This document shows positions 13,603 through 22,075 of a stretch of DNA of 64,000 nucleotides, piece by piece. The notes beneath the pieces were generated by a model. The model was not told the DNA's origin. It made no database searches and saw nothing but the letters and a program-made list of their open reading frames with translations. Where the stretch lies: NCBI RefSeq assembly GCF_009649785.1, contig NZ_WJOK01000009.1, positions 62,001 through 126,000 on the forward strand, read 5' to 3'. Position 1 is the first letter of the stretch. Every line of letters starts with the position of its first letter. A program made the translations under genes and the position numbers. Source of the DNA: Agrobacterium tumefaciens. Its GTDB lineage: Bacteria; Pseudomonadota; Alphaproteobacteria; Rhizobiales; Rhizobiaceae.

Positions 13603-14091
13603 ATGGCAAAGGAAATAGCGCTGGCGGAAATGAAAAATTTCGTCGGCACGGAGCTGGGCGTTTCCGACTGGATCACCGTCGACCAGACAATGATCGACGC
13701 CTTCGCAAAAGCGACGCTGGACGAACAGTTCATCCACACCGACCCGGAACGCGCCAAGGCGGAAAGCCCCTTTGGCGGCACCATCGCGCATGGGTTCCTG
13801 ACGCTCTCGCTGCTTTCGGCTCTGAATTACGATGCCCTGCCCCGCATTCGCGAAACGACCATGGGCATCAACTACGGCTTTGACGCCGTCCGCTTCGTCA
13901 CGCCGGTCAAAAGCGGAGCACGGGTGCGTGGCCGTTTCACTTTGGCCGAGGCGCGGTTTCGCGGCGCCGCCATGCTGGTGACGACCTATGATGTTACGGT
14001 GGAGATAGAAAACGAGAAAAAACCGGCGCTCACTGCCCGCTGGACAACCATCACCCAGTTCAACCCCGAGGACAGGCCGCAAGACGCCTGA
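13603..14091 (+). CDS. MaoC-type (R)-specific enoyl-CoA hydratase family protein
   Basis: The 162-residue protein has a single MaoC hot-dog domain: SDWITVDQTMIDAFAKAT, then HTDPERA and the hydratase motif FGGTIAHGFLTLSLL with the catalytic Asp/His pair (Asp of HTDPE and His of AHGF). Such enzymes hydrate trans-2-enoyl-CoA to (R)-3-hydroxyacyl-CoA, often feeding PHA synthesis, and are commonly annotated NodN-like in rhizobia. The ATG has GAGGTAAC immediately upstream. No lipid or PHA gene is adjacent, so its substrate is open. Confidence 0.88.
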   Translation: MAKEIALAEMKNFVGTELGVSDWITVDQTMIDAFAKATLDEQFIHTDPERAKAESPFGGTIAHGFLTLSLLSALNYDALPRIRETTMGINYGFDAVRFVTPVKSGARVRGRFTLAEARFRGAAMLVTTYDVTVEIENEKKPALTARWTTITQFNPEDRPQDA

Positions 14092-14121
14092 TGGCGAAGT
14101 AAATCCCAATTTGAGATCGGA

Positions 14122-14850
14122 GTGTCTGTGAGATTCGCATATTTGATAGAACCTCCGTTCAACTACAGGAACGAATGCGGCGATGTGACCGGGTGCGATG
14201 TGGAGTTGGCGCGAGTCATTCTAGCCATGATCGGTATTCATGACATTGAATTCATCGAAGCCGAATTCTCGCAATTGTTGCCTGGGCTGAACGAAAACCT
14301 TTGGGATATGACTACTGGCCTCTTCGATACCGCTGAACGCAGAAAGATCGTGACGTTCAGCCATCCCATCTGGGCGTTGCCTGATGGACTGTTGGTGAGG
14401 AAGGGCAACCTCAGAGATCTGGACGGATACGCATCGGCAGCAAAAAATCCGGAATGTACGCTGGTCGCGATCCGTGATCAGATCCAACATCGCGCAATTA
14501 TGGAAGCGGGCGTGCCCGATGACCGCATTCTCATTTGCGAGACCTACGACGAGGCCGCTCAGGCCGTATTGGATGGGCGTGCCGACGCCTATGCCAGCGT
14601 GGCCATGGCCCATCTCGGTTTTATGCAGCAAAATCCAGAGCTCGATTTGGAAGTTGTCTCCGTTTTACCGAAAGAGAGACCAGCAGCCTCAGGCGCATTT
14701 GCTTTCCGCCAATCCGACCGGGAACTCCAGAGCGCGGTCGATGCGGCGCTCCTTTGTTATATCGGATCAGACGAGCACCGTGTGCTGATGCGCAATTTTG
14801 GTTTTGATGATCAAGCCCTCGTCAACCGCGAGGCCAGTCTGGCAAAGTAA
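14122..14850 (+). CDS. Solute-binding-protein-like protein lacking a signal peptide
   Basis: The 242-residue product resembles family 3 amino-acid-binding proteins of ABC transporters: FAYLIEPPFNY at the start, GCDVELARVIL, and FDTAERRKIVTFSHPI are recognisable family segments. There is no signal peptide or lipobox; the mature fold starts at residue 3, so the protein should be cytoplasmic. No permease or ATPase is next to it. Start is GTG at 14122; GTG at 14128 is better spaced from GATCGGAG and would remove two residues. Codons such as AGG, AGA, TTG and ACT are more frequent than in neighbours, hinting at transfer. Function unknown. Confidence 0.72.
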   Translation: MSVRFAYLIEPPFNYRNECGDVTGCDVELARVILAMIGIHDIEFIEAEFSQLLPGLNENLWDMTTGLFDTAERRKIVTFSHPIWALPDGLLVRKGNLRDLDGYASAAKNPECTLVAIRDQIQHRAIMEAGVPDDRILICETYDEAAQAVLDGRADAYASVAMAHLGFMQQNPELDLEVVSVLPKERPAASGAFAFRQSDRELQSAVDAALLCYIGSDEHRVLMRNFGFDDQALVNREASLAK

Positions 14851-14878
14851 CGCCAGACTGCGCAAAGGAGACGGCCCA

Positions 14879-15919
14879 ATGCATGATGAAGCCGTAAGAG
14901 ACGCGTTTCTCGCACAGGCAAGAGCCTGCGACAGCCTCGGTTCGCCCTTTACCGCACGGCTTTGCCGCGCGGTGGCGGCGCGGCTGGATCGCCAGACGGA
15001 CGTTGGCGAGATGATTTTGTCCTGGCCTGGCGATGTCGGCCCGTCCGGCGATTCCGTCCCACTGCGGCTTGCCGGTGCCCTGCATGCGCTTGTCATCGAG
15101 GACAAGATCACTCCTCTTGTCGATATAGCACCCGAAGACGAGAATGCGCTCTGGCAGGCTTGCGCAAGTGCCTTGCGCTTCCATTCGGGCTTCATCCTCG
15201 AAAGACTGAAATCGCCGCCGCAGACCAACGAAGTCCGCCGTTCCGCTGTGCTGCTGCCGGGTTTTCTTTCCATTGCGGAGCTTTTTGGCAAGCCGATGGT
15301 CCTTTCAGAGGTCGGCGCCAGCGCCGGTCTGAACCTGCAATTTGACCGCTACCAGTATCGTCTTGGCGATCTTGCCTGGGGCAGGCAATCCGAAGTGTCC
15401 ATGTCGCCGGAATGGCGCGGAGACACCCCGCCCGACAAGCGGATAGAGGTCATCGAGCGCGCCGGCTGCGATCTTAACCCACTCGATCCGTCGTCTGCCG
15501 AGGACCGGTTGCGGCTGATGTCATATGTCTGGGCCGATCAGACCGACAGGCTGGAGCGCACGGCGGCCGCCCTGCGTATTGCGGTGGAGAACGGCTTGCA
15601 CGTTGAAAAGGCTGACGCAATTGACTGGCTGCAACGCCGCCTTGCCGCGCAACATTCGGGCGCTGCCCATGTGGTCTACCATTCTGTCGCCTGGCAATAT
15701 CTTCCCGATGCGCTGAAAGAGGCCGGCGAAACGCTGATCGCCGAGGCTGGAAGCCGTGCCACCCCTGAGGCTCCGCTTGCCCGCCTGCAGATGGAGGCAG
15801 ATACGACGCCGGGAAGCGCCGCAATCACCCTGCAAATCTGGCCGACCGGTAAGAAACAGGAAATCGGCCGCGCCGATTTCCATGGGCGATGGGTGGAATG
15901 GCAGGGGTGGAAAAGCTAG
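14879..15919 (+). CDS. DUF2332 domain protein
   Basis: The 346-residue protein belongs to the DUF2332 family: it has the early RACDSLGSPFTARLCRAVA segment, SVPLRLAGALHAL, and the characteristic EVGASAGLNLQFDRYQY motif near the middle. That motif resembles a SAM-binding loop in Rossmann methyltransferases, but no activity is established to my knowledge. The ATG at 14879 has AAAGGAG 8 bp upstream; longer in-frame starts lie inside the preceding gene. It follows the solute-binding-like gene after 28 bp and its stop overlaps the convergent soxG stop by 4 bp. Confidence 0.82.
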   Translation: MHDEAVRDAFLAQARACDSLGSPFTARLCRAVAARLDRQTDVGEMILSWPGDVGPSGDSVPLRLAGALHALVIEDKITPLVDIAPEDENALWQACASALRFHSGFILERLKSPPQTNEVRRSAVLLPGFLSIAELFGKPMVLSEVGASAGLNLQFDRYQYRLGDLAWGRQSEVSMSPEWRGDTPPDKRIEVIERAGCDLNPLDPSSAEDRLRLMSYVWADQTDRLERTAAALRIAVENGLHVEKADAIDWLQRRLAAQHSGAAHVVYHSVAWQYLPDALKEAGETLIAEAGSRATPEAPLARLQMEADTTPGSAAITLQIWPTGKKQEIGRADFHGRWVEWQGWKS

Positions 15920-16470
15920 ACCGCCACATCCTGCGCCGCTTCCTGCAACAGGCCGCCGACATATTCGGCGAAGGAGCGCCAGCACTCTACCCGGAACGTA
16001 TCGTCAGCCACGCGCAGCAGCACCACTTCCGCCTTGCCGAAAACCGTTCGCGAGCAGGCGCCGATCGGGAACTGTGCGATAGACAGATCCTGCGGGCAAC
16101 CGGCGTTCAGGGCTACCTCCGCGCCGGGGCCGGAAACGATGACAGCCGTGTTGCGGTGGGAAACGTCGGTCGCCGAAAACAGGCCGGGAACGGTGGCGAG
16201 CGCCGCCATCAGGTCGCTTTCGCCCTGATCGATCACCAGCCATTCGTCCGGACCAAGCCAGAGAGCGGAGCGCAAACCCGATGTGACAGAGCTTTTCGGG
16301 CTGTTGGGCAATAACAGGCCGAGTGCATCCGAGAGGGCCGGCAGTGCGCTTTCCCTTGCGCGCAGCGACAGCCGCGACGCCGAGGCGGCGGGCTTCAGCG
16401 AGACGAAGGGCGAACCACCGTGGAAATCCTCGAGTACGGATTTGCGTTTTGCGTGAAGTGTGTCAGCCAT
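15916..16470 (-). CDS. soxG: Sarcosine oxidase subunit gamma
   Basis: The 184-residue protein shows the SoxG pattern: ALWLGPDEWLVI, DVSHRNTAVIVSGPGA, LNAGCPQDLSIAQFPIGACSRT and RVECWRSFAEYVGGLL near the end. SoxG is a structural subunit of the heterotetrameric sarcosine oxidase, fitting against the folate-binding half of SoxA. It is the last gene of the minus-strand sox operon; its start overlaps the end of soxA by 8 bp. At its 3' end it overlaps the convergent DUF2332 gene by 4 bp. Confidence 0.93.
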   Translation of the reverse strand: MADTLHAKRKSVLEDFHGGSPFVSLKPAASASRLSLRARESALPALSDALGLLLPNSPKSSVTSGLRSALWLGPDEWLVIDQGESDLMAALATVPGLFSATDVSHRNTAVIVSGPGAEVALNAGCPQDLSIAQFPIGACSRTVFGKAEVVLLRVADDTFRVECWRSFAEYVGGLLQEAAQDVAV

Positions 16471-19423
16471 TGAGACGGGCTCCTTCCTTGTCGAGGAAGA
16501 CCATGTCGGTCACTTCGACGGCAATTGTTTTATCGGCAAGCGGGATGTAGAGCGTTTCGCCCATGCGCGCCCTGCCATCCGCCACCAGCGCAAAGGCGAT
16601 GGAGTGGCCGAGATTTTCCGACCAGTAGGCGGAAGTGACATGGCCGAGCATGGTCATGGGTTTCGGCTGGTTTGGATCAGCAACGATCTGGCCACCCTCT
16701 TCGGGAACAGTCAGCCGGTCCTTCGTCTTGAGGCCCACAAGCTGCTTTCGACCGGAGCGCATGAGATCCGGGCGTTTCAGACCGCGAATACCGACGAAAT
16801 CCGTCTTCTTCTTGGAAACGGCCCAGGCAAGCCCGGCATCGTCAGGCGTCACGGTGCCGTCGGTATCCTGTCCGACGATGATGTAACCCTTTTCGGCACG
16901 CAGGATGTGCATGGTCTCGGTGCCATAAAGGCATCCGCCCACCGCTTCGGCCCGTTCACGGATCGCGGTCCAGACGGCAGCGCCGTAATCGGCCGGAACG
17001 TTGATTTCGAAACCAAGCTCACCCGTGAATGATACACGGAAGAGACGCGTGGGCACACCGCAGAAGGTGCCTTCCGCGACCGCCATATGCGGGAAGGCTT
17101 CGGGCGAAATATCGATACCCTCGACGAAAGGCGCGATCACCTCGCGCGCTTTCGGTCCCTGCACCGCAATCACCGCCCATTGTTCGGTCGCCGATGTCAG
17201 CCAGACATTCAGCTCGGGGAATTCGGTCTGGAGATAATCCTCCATGTGCTGGAGAACGCGCGGTGCGCCGCCCGTCGTCGTCGTCACATGGAAACGGTCC
17301 TCGGAAAGACGACCGACAACACCGTCATCGTAAACGAAACCGTCCTCGCGCGTCATGATGCCATAGCGGCAACGGCCGGGTTTCAGTGTGTCCCAGGCAT
17401 TTGTGTAGATGAGGTTCAGGAACTTAGCCGCATCGGGGCCGACCACCTCGATCTTGCCGAGCGTGGAGGCATCGAACACGCCGACGCTTGTCCGCACCGT
17501 CTTGCATTCGCGGTTGAGCGCCTCGTGCATATCCTCACCGCCGCGCGGGAAGAACCATGCGCGCTTCCAGTTGCCGACATCCTCGAAAAGGGCGCCTGCC
17601 GCAGCCTCTTCGTCATGCATCGGCGTCTTTCGGGTCGGGTCGAACAGCGCACCGCGCGAATGGTTGATGAGCGTGCCGAAGGTGACCGGCGTATAGGGTT
17701 GGCGGAAAGTGGTGAGACCGACCTTCGGCAGATCCCGCCCAAGCGCTTCCGAGGCAATGGCAAGGCCATGCATGTTGGACATCTTGCCCTGATCGGACGC
17801 CATGCCATTGGTGGTGAAGCGCTTGATATGCTCGACCGAATGCATGCCTTCACGCACGGCCAGGCGAATATCCTTGGCGCAGACATCGTGCTGGAAATCG
17901 ATGAAGGCCTTGACGCCGGTGCCTTCGCCTGCCCCTTCCGCAGCGCCGATCATGCCGCCGGTCCAGGCGCGCGCATTCTCACCGGAGAATTCCGCTGCAC
18001 CGCCACCTGCGGCAGCAGCCTCGGCGATCAATGCGGCGAGATCGTCCGTGCCGTTGCAGGCGCCGACTGACACACAATTCTGCACATGGATGTCAGGCAG
18101 GAACCGCTGGTTTGCCGCGTCAAACTTCAGCTTGCCGCGCGATTGCGAGAAGAGATGCACCGAAGGCGTCCAGCCCGCCGAAACGACGAGCGCGTCGATG
18201 GCGATCTTGCGCTTGTTAGAGCCGCCATTGCGGCCAACGCTCATGGAAGAAACGCGCAGCCGCCCTGACGTATCGTAAACACTGTGACCCGCCAGTACCT
18301 CGATGCCCAGCGCCCGCGCCTCGTCCAGCAGCCGCCGATCGGGGTTCTCGCGGCAATCCACGATAGCGGCGATCTTCACACCCGCTTTCTTGAGATCGAA
18401 TGCCGTCTCATAGGCAGAATCATGGGCTGTGTAGACACCGACATTATTGCCGACGGTCACGCCGTAATGGTTCAGATAGATGCGCGCAGCAGAAGCCAGC
18501 ATGATGCCGGGACGATCATTATTGGCAAAGACCATGTGCCGCTCGATCGCGCCTGCCGCCAGAACGACCTTCTTGGAGCGGACCTGCCACAGTCTTTCAC
18601 GTGGCTGGTGTTTGGCCGGCGTGGCGAGGTGATCGGTCACACGCTCGGCCAGCGCCACGAAATTGTGGTTGTAATAACCGAACGCTGTCGTGCGGGTCAG
18701 AACACGCACATTGGGCAGCGATTTCAGTTCAGTGAAAACTTTTTGCGCCCAGTCATATCCGGACAGGCCGTCGATGACCGCACCGGTATCAAAACGCAGC
18801 GCGCCGCCAACTTCGGCATTCTCATCAACCAGAATGACGCTGGCGCCAGTTTTTGCAGCGGCGAGCGCCGCTGTCAGCCCGGCCACACCGCCACCGGCCA
18901 CCAGCACGTCGCAATGGGCATAACGGCCGGAATAATGATCCGCATCCGGCTCGGTCGGCGCCTTGCCGAGACCGGCTGCGCGACGGATGATCGGTTCATA
19001 AATCTTGTGCCACGCGGCCTTCGGCCACATGAAGGTCTTATAGTAGAAACCAGCCGCAAACATCGGCGACAGGAAATCGTTGATCGCACTGATATCGAAG
19101 GACAGCGACGGAAAGCGGTTCTGCGAGGCGATGATAGCGCCATCGAACACATCCTGCACCGTGGCGCGCACATTCGGCTGCTTGCGCAGGCTGTCACGCG
19201 ATACGTCGATCAGCGCATTCGGCTCCTCCGGGCCGGCGGAAAGGAAACCACGCGGGCGGTGATATTTGAACGAACGGCCAATCAGATGCACGCCATTCGC
19301 TAGAAGTGCGGATGCAACCGTGTCGCCTTCCAGCGCCTGATAGATCTTGCCGTCGAAGGTGAAGCGTGCCGCTCTGGCAGGTGTCAGGCGACCGGCGCCC
19401 TTGATACGATAATCGCCGCTCAT
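16463..19423 (-). CDS. soxA: Sarcosine oxidase subunit alpha
   Basis: SoxA (986 residues) is the large subunit of heterotetrameric sarcosine oxidase, which demethylates sarcosine to glycine, passing the methyl carbon to tetrahydrofolate as 5,10-methylene-THF and reducing O2 to H2O2. Order of parts: a ferredoxin-like N-terminal domain (FTFDGKIYQALEGDTVASAL), a Rossmann dinucleotide site (VLVAGGGVAGLTAALAA, about residue 170), a redox domain with LAAGAIERHMVFANNDRPGI, and a C-terminal GcvT-like folate domain (from about residue 590; ELGFEINVP, LRAEKGYIIVGQDTDGT). It overlaps soxD by 4 bp and soxG by 8 bp. Confidence 0.97.
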   Translation of the reverse strand: MSGDYRIKGAGRLTPARAARFTFDGKIYQALEGDTVASALLANGVHLIGRSFKYHRPRGFLSAGPEEPNALIDVSRDSLRKQPNVRATVQDVFDGAIIASQNRFPSLSFDISAINDFLSPMFAAGFYYKTFMWPKAAWHKIYEPIIRRAAGLGKAPTEPDADHYSGRYAHCDVLVAGGGVAGLTAALAAAKTGASVILVDENAEVGGALRFDTGAVIDGLSGYDWAQKVFTELKSLPNVRVLTRTTAFGYYNHNFVALAERVTDHLATPAKHQPRERLWQVRSKKVVLAAGAIERHMVFANNDRPGIMLASAARIYLNHYGVTVGNNVGVYTAHDSAYETAFDLKKAGVKIAAIVDCRENPDRRLLDEARALGIEVLAGHSVYDTSGRLRVSSMSVGRNGGSNKRKIAIDALVVSAGWTPSVHLFSQSRGKLKFDAANQRFLPDIHVQNCVSVGACNGTDDLAALIAEAAAAGGGAAEFSGENARAWTGGMIGAAEGAGEGTGVKAFIDFQHDVCAKDIRLAVREGMHSVEHIKRFTTNGMASDQGKMSNMHGLAIASEALGRDLPKVGLTTFRQPYTPVTFGTLINHSRGALFDPTRKTPMHDEEAAAGALFEDVGNWKRAWFFPRGGEDMHEALNRECKTVRTSVGVFDASTLGKIEVVGPDAAKFLNLIYTNAWDTLKPGRCRYGIMTREDGFVYDDGVVGRLSEDRFHVTTTTGGAPRVLQHMEDYLQTEFPELNVWLTSATEQWAVIAVQGPKAREVIAPFVEGIDISPEAFPHMAVAEGTFCGVPTRLFRVSFTGELGFEINVPADYGAAVWTAIRERAEAVGGCLYGTETMHILRAEKGYIIVGQDTDGTVTPDDAGLAWAVSKKKTDFVGIRGLKRPDLMRSGRKQLVGLKTKDRLTVPEEGGQIVADPNQPKPMTMLGHVTSAYWSENLGHSIAFALVADGRARMGETLYIPLADKTIAVEVTDMVFLDKEGARLNG

Positions 19424-19734
19424 TGCGCAGCTCCCTTTTGGGCGGAAAGAACCGCGTCGGCATCCGGTTTCGGCTCGCCTGCCTTGTAGGTCATCAGGAA
19501 TTTATCGCTGACGGAATCGCGGGCGGCGTTGAAAAAGCGGCCGCAACCGTGAATGTGGCGCCAGCGCTCGAAAACGAGGCCTTTGTCATTGTCGCGAATG
19601 AAGAAATATTCGGCAAAGGCCTCGTCCGAAATATCGGCAATGTTTTCCGGCCGGGCGATATGGGCTTCGCCCGCCCAGCGAAATTCGAGTTCGGAACGGT
19701 CTTCCCGGCAATAAGGGCAATGGATCAGAAGCAT
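19420..19734 (-). CDS. soxD: Sarcosine oxidase subunit delta
   Basis: SoxD here is 104 residues, normal for the family. It begins MLLIHCPYCREDRSE, and the CPYC pair together with HIHGCGRFFNAARD further on is the zinc-binding pattern of the delta subunit. The start at 19734 fits the family N-terminus; in-frame upstream residues run into the preceding gene. Its ATG lies 13 bp after the secreted-protein gene and its stop overlaps soxA by 4 bp, so all are in one transcript. Confidence 0.94.
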   Translation of the reverse strand: MLLIHCPYCREDRSELEFRWAGEAHIARPENIADISDEAFAEYFFIRDNDKGLVFERWRHIHGCGRFFNAARDSVSDKFLMTYKAGEPKPDADAVLSAQKGAAQ

Positions 19735-19747
19735 CGTGGCTCCACCT

Positions 19748-20158
19748 TCAAAGAGAACTTTCCGGAAGCATGCTTCCGGCGGGTTGGTCACACAGCCGCT
19801 TTCCCATCGCAACGAAGGGGGAAAGCCGCTTCAAGAGCTGCTCGAAATTATCGAATGGTTTCAGCGCCGAGGCCCGACCCATATTGATGATGGCAACCGC
19901 CATCATGTCGGTGTCGATCGCGAAGGGCTCGTCCTGCGCACCATTTTCCTTCTCGCCGACGAAATAGACCAGCTTGTCCGCCAGACTCGGCGCGCAGAGC
20001 AAAAGGCCTTTTTCCGCCACGAAAGGCCAGTCGCGTTCACCCTGCATTCTCTGGATTTTCTGGCTACGAAAATCCCCCATCTCGGGGATGAGATTGCCCG
20101 CCGGCACGACCGCCGCCGCAACACCCATGTTTGCCGAAAGCATAACCGCCGCCAGCAT
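19748..20158 (-). CDS. Secreted YebY-like (DUF2511-type) small protein inside the sox operon
   Basis: A 136-residue protein starts at ATG 20158, sharing one base with the soxB stop (TGATG). A hydrophobic run up to about residue 20 (ending near VVPAG) looks like a signal sequence, though it lacks the usual basic residues before it. The mature part has RDWPFVAEKGLLLCA and ends with LSPFVAMGKRLC. This spacing of two cysteines (55 and 123) within WPF...LLC and PF...A..LC resembles E. coli YebY (DUF2511) from memory. Sarcosine oxidase is cytoplasmic and normally encoded by adjacent soxB and soxD, so a secreted protein between them is unusual. Function unknown. Confidence 0.78.
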   Translation of the reverse strand: MLAAVMLSANMGVAAAVVPAGNLIPEMGDFRSQKIQRMQGERDWPFVAEKGLLLCAPSLADKLVYFVGEKENGAQDEPFAIDTDMMAVAIINMGRASALKPFDNFEQLLKRLSPFVAMGKRLCDQPAGSMLPESSL

Positions 20159-21411
20159 CAGTGCGCCACGGCGGCGGCAGCGGCCTCGTCGATGAGGCGT
20201 CCGGTGCGGAAACGATCGAGCGTCAGCCCCGCCGCCAGACGGTGCGGTTCGCCGCGCGCGATGAGATGCGCAAACAGATTGGCCGAGCCCGGCGTCGCCT
20301 TGAAACCGCCCGTGCCCCAGCCGCAATTGACAAAGAGATTTGGCACCGGCGTCACACTCTGAATGGCGGAGCGATCGGGTGTGTTGTCGGTAATGCCGCC
20401 CCATTGGCGCATCATCTTGACGCGGCGGAAAATCGGGAACAGCTCGCAGATGGCGTCAAGCGTATGCGTGATGATCTGCAGGCCGCCAGTCTGGGAGTAG
20501 GAATTATACTGGTCGGTGCCAGCACCGATGACCAGCTCGCCCTTGTCCGACTGGGAGATATAGGCATGCACCGTATTGGACATGACGACACAGGGGAAGA
20601 TCGGCTTCAGCGGCTCTGATACCAGCGCCTGCAACGGGTTGGAATGCAGAGGCACACGCACATCCGCCATTTTCATCAGAACGGAGGAGTGGCCGGCGGC
20701 GGAAACGCCGATTTTCTTTGCGCCAATGAAACCGCGATTGGTCTCGACGCCCGTGACCGCGCCATCAGGTCCGCGCCTGATGGCCGTGACTTCGCAATTT
20801 TGGATGATGTGCACGCCGCGATCGGAAGCCGCACGCGCATATCCCCAGGCCACCGCATCGTGACGCGCCGTGCCGCCGCGCCGCTGGAGAGCAGCACCGT
20901 TGATCGGATAACGCGCATTGCCGGAAATCTCGAGCGGCGGGCAATAGGCCTTGGCCTGTTCCGGCGTCAGCCATTCATTGTCTATTCCATAGAGACGGTT
21001 GGCATTGATATGGCGCTTGAAGGACTGCTGGTCGTGAATGTTGTGCGACAGCATCATAACGCCGCGCGCCGAATACATTACGTTATAATTGAGATCCTGG
21101 CTCAGGCCTTCCCATAATTTCAGGGAATGCTCGTAAATATCCATGCTCTCTTCATAGAGATAATTGGAGCGGATGATGGTGGTGTTGCGGCCGGTATTGC
21201 CGCCGCCTAGCCAGCCCTTTTCCAGCACCGCTATATTGGTAATGCCGTGTTCCTTGGCAAGATAATAGGCGGCCCCAAGACCGTGGCCGCCGCCACCGAT
21301 GATGATGACGTCATATTCCTTGCGCGGCTCGGGTGACGCCCATTGCGCATCCCACCCCTTATGACCCCGCAACGCCTCGCGCGCCACGGCAAAAACGGAA
21401 TATTTGCGCAT
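20158..21411 (-). CDS. soxB: Sarcosine oxidase subunit beta
   Basis: SoxB (417 residues) is the catalytic flavoprotein subunit that oxidises sarcosine. The FAD-binding motif VIIIGGGGHGLGAAYYLAKE is near residues 33-52, followed by EKGWLGGGNTGRNTTIIRSNY, and the C-terminal NCGWGTGGFKATPGSA closes the flavin site. The start ATG at 21411 matches the family N-terminus MRKYSVFAVAREALRGH and has GAGGAG 9 bp upstream; further upstream in-frame residues are cysteine-rich and unlike SoxB. A TATAAT box reads on this strand at 21467-21472, 55 bp upstream, and may be the operon promoter. Confidence 0.97.
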   Translation of the reverse strand: MRKYSVFAVAREALRGHKGWDAQWASPEPRKEYDVIIIGGGGHGLGAAYYLAKEHGITNIAVLEKGWLGGGNTGRNTTIIRSNYLYEESMDIYEHSLKLWEGLSQDLNYNVMYSARGVMMLSHNIHDQQSFKRHINANRLYGIDNEWLTPEQAKAYCPPLEISGNARYPINGAALQRRGGTARHDAVAWGYARAASDRGVHIIQNCEVTAIRRGPDGAVTGVETNRGFIGAKKIGVSAAGHSSVLMKMADVRVPLHSNPLQALVSEPLKPIFPCVVMSNTVHAYISQSDKGELVIGAGTDQYNSYSQTGGLQIITHTLDAICELFPIFRRVKMMRQWGGITDNTPDRSAIQSVTPVPNLFVNCGWGTGGFKATPGSANLFAHLIARGEPHRLAAGLTLDRFRTGRLIDEAAAAAVAH

Positions 21412-21726
21412 TCGCAGTCTGCTCCTCAAGAACCGGCCAGAAGCCGAAAGCATAGCTCCGGCACATATTATACACATGGCAAATCGGCATCGGAGGCAAT
21501 ATCCATTTTGCGACGCCGCAATGCTTTTGTTTCGACATTGCAGGCAGAATGCCGGGATAGCTGGATTTTGGCTGTTGAATATGCGGTACCGTATGGACTT
21601 GCTGCAAATGTTCTGATATTGCACGTCACCAATCGCTAGGCTCGACGGCCGAACGAACGATTTTATTTGCGTGCGAATGCCTTTATTCTCACAGCAAGAC
21701 AACCAAACAAAAGGAACGGGTTTCAC
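21412..21726. promoter_or_regulatory. Divergent intergenic region between soxB and rpsU
   Basis: These 315 bp hold no convincing gene. On the minus strand, TATAAT at 21467-21472 sits 55 bp before the soxB start and is the best -10 candidate; a well-spaced -35 is not obvious. On the plus strand, AAGGAACGGG at 21711-21720 is the ribosome-binding site for rpsU. No riboswitch-like or long inverted repeat structure was recognised. Confidence 0.55.
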
Positions 21727-21954
21727 GTGCAGGTACTAGTCCGCGACAATAACGTTGATCAGGCGCTTCGCGCTCTCAAGAAAAAGATGCAGCGCGAAGG
21801 CATTTTCCGTGAAATGAAAATGCGTGATTATTACGAAAAGCCTTCCCAGAAGCGCGCCCGCGAAAAGGCTGAAGCTGTTCGTCGCGTTCGCAAGCTGGCA
21901 CGCAAGCGCGCACAGCGCGAAGGTCTGGTTGCAGCTCCGCGCGCAGGCCGTTAA
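21727..21954 (+). CDS. rpsU: 30S ribosomal protein S21
   Basis: The 75-residue basic protein [20 protein letters not shown]...[20 protein letters not shown] is a standard alphaproteobacterial bS21, a small-subunit protein near the anti-Shine-Dalgarno. The start is GTG at 21727, six bases after AAGGAACGGG; an upstream in-frame ATG at 21667 would add 20 residues absent from the family. Downstream TPR gene follows after 121 bp. Confidence 0.96.
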   Translation: MQVLVRDNNVDQALRALKKKMQREGIFREMKMRDYYEKPSQKRAREKAEAVRRVRKLARKRAQREGLVAAPRAGR

Positions 21955-22075
21955 TAGGCCGTCTTTTGGACGTTTTTGAATGCTTGTTGGGCGGGGGCGA
22001 TCAATTCGCCGCCGCTCTTTGTGTTTGTGGCCGGAGAATGATCTTGAGACCGGCCTGCGAGGGAACCCCCACCGA

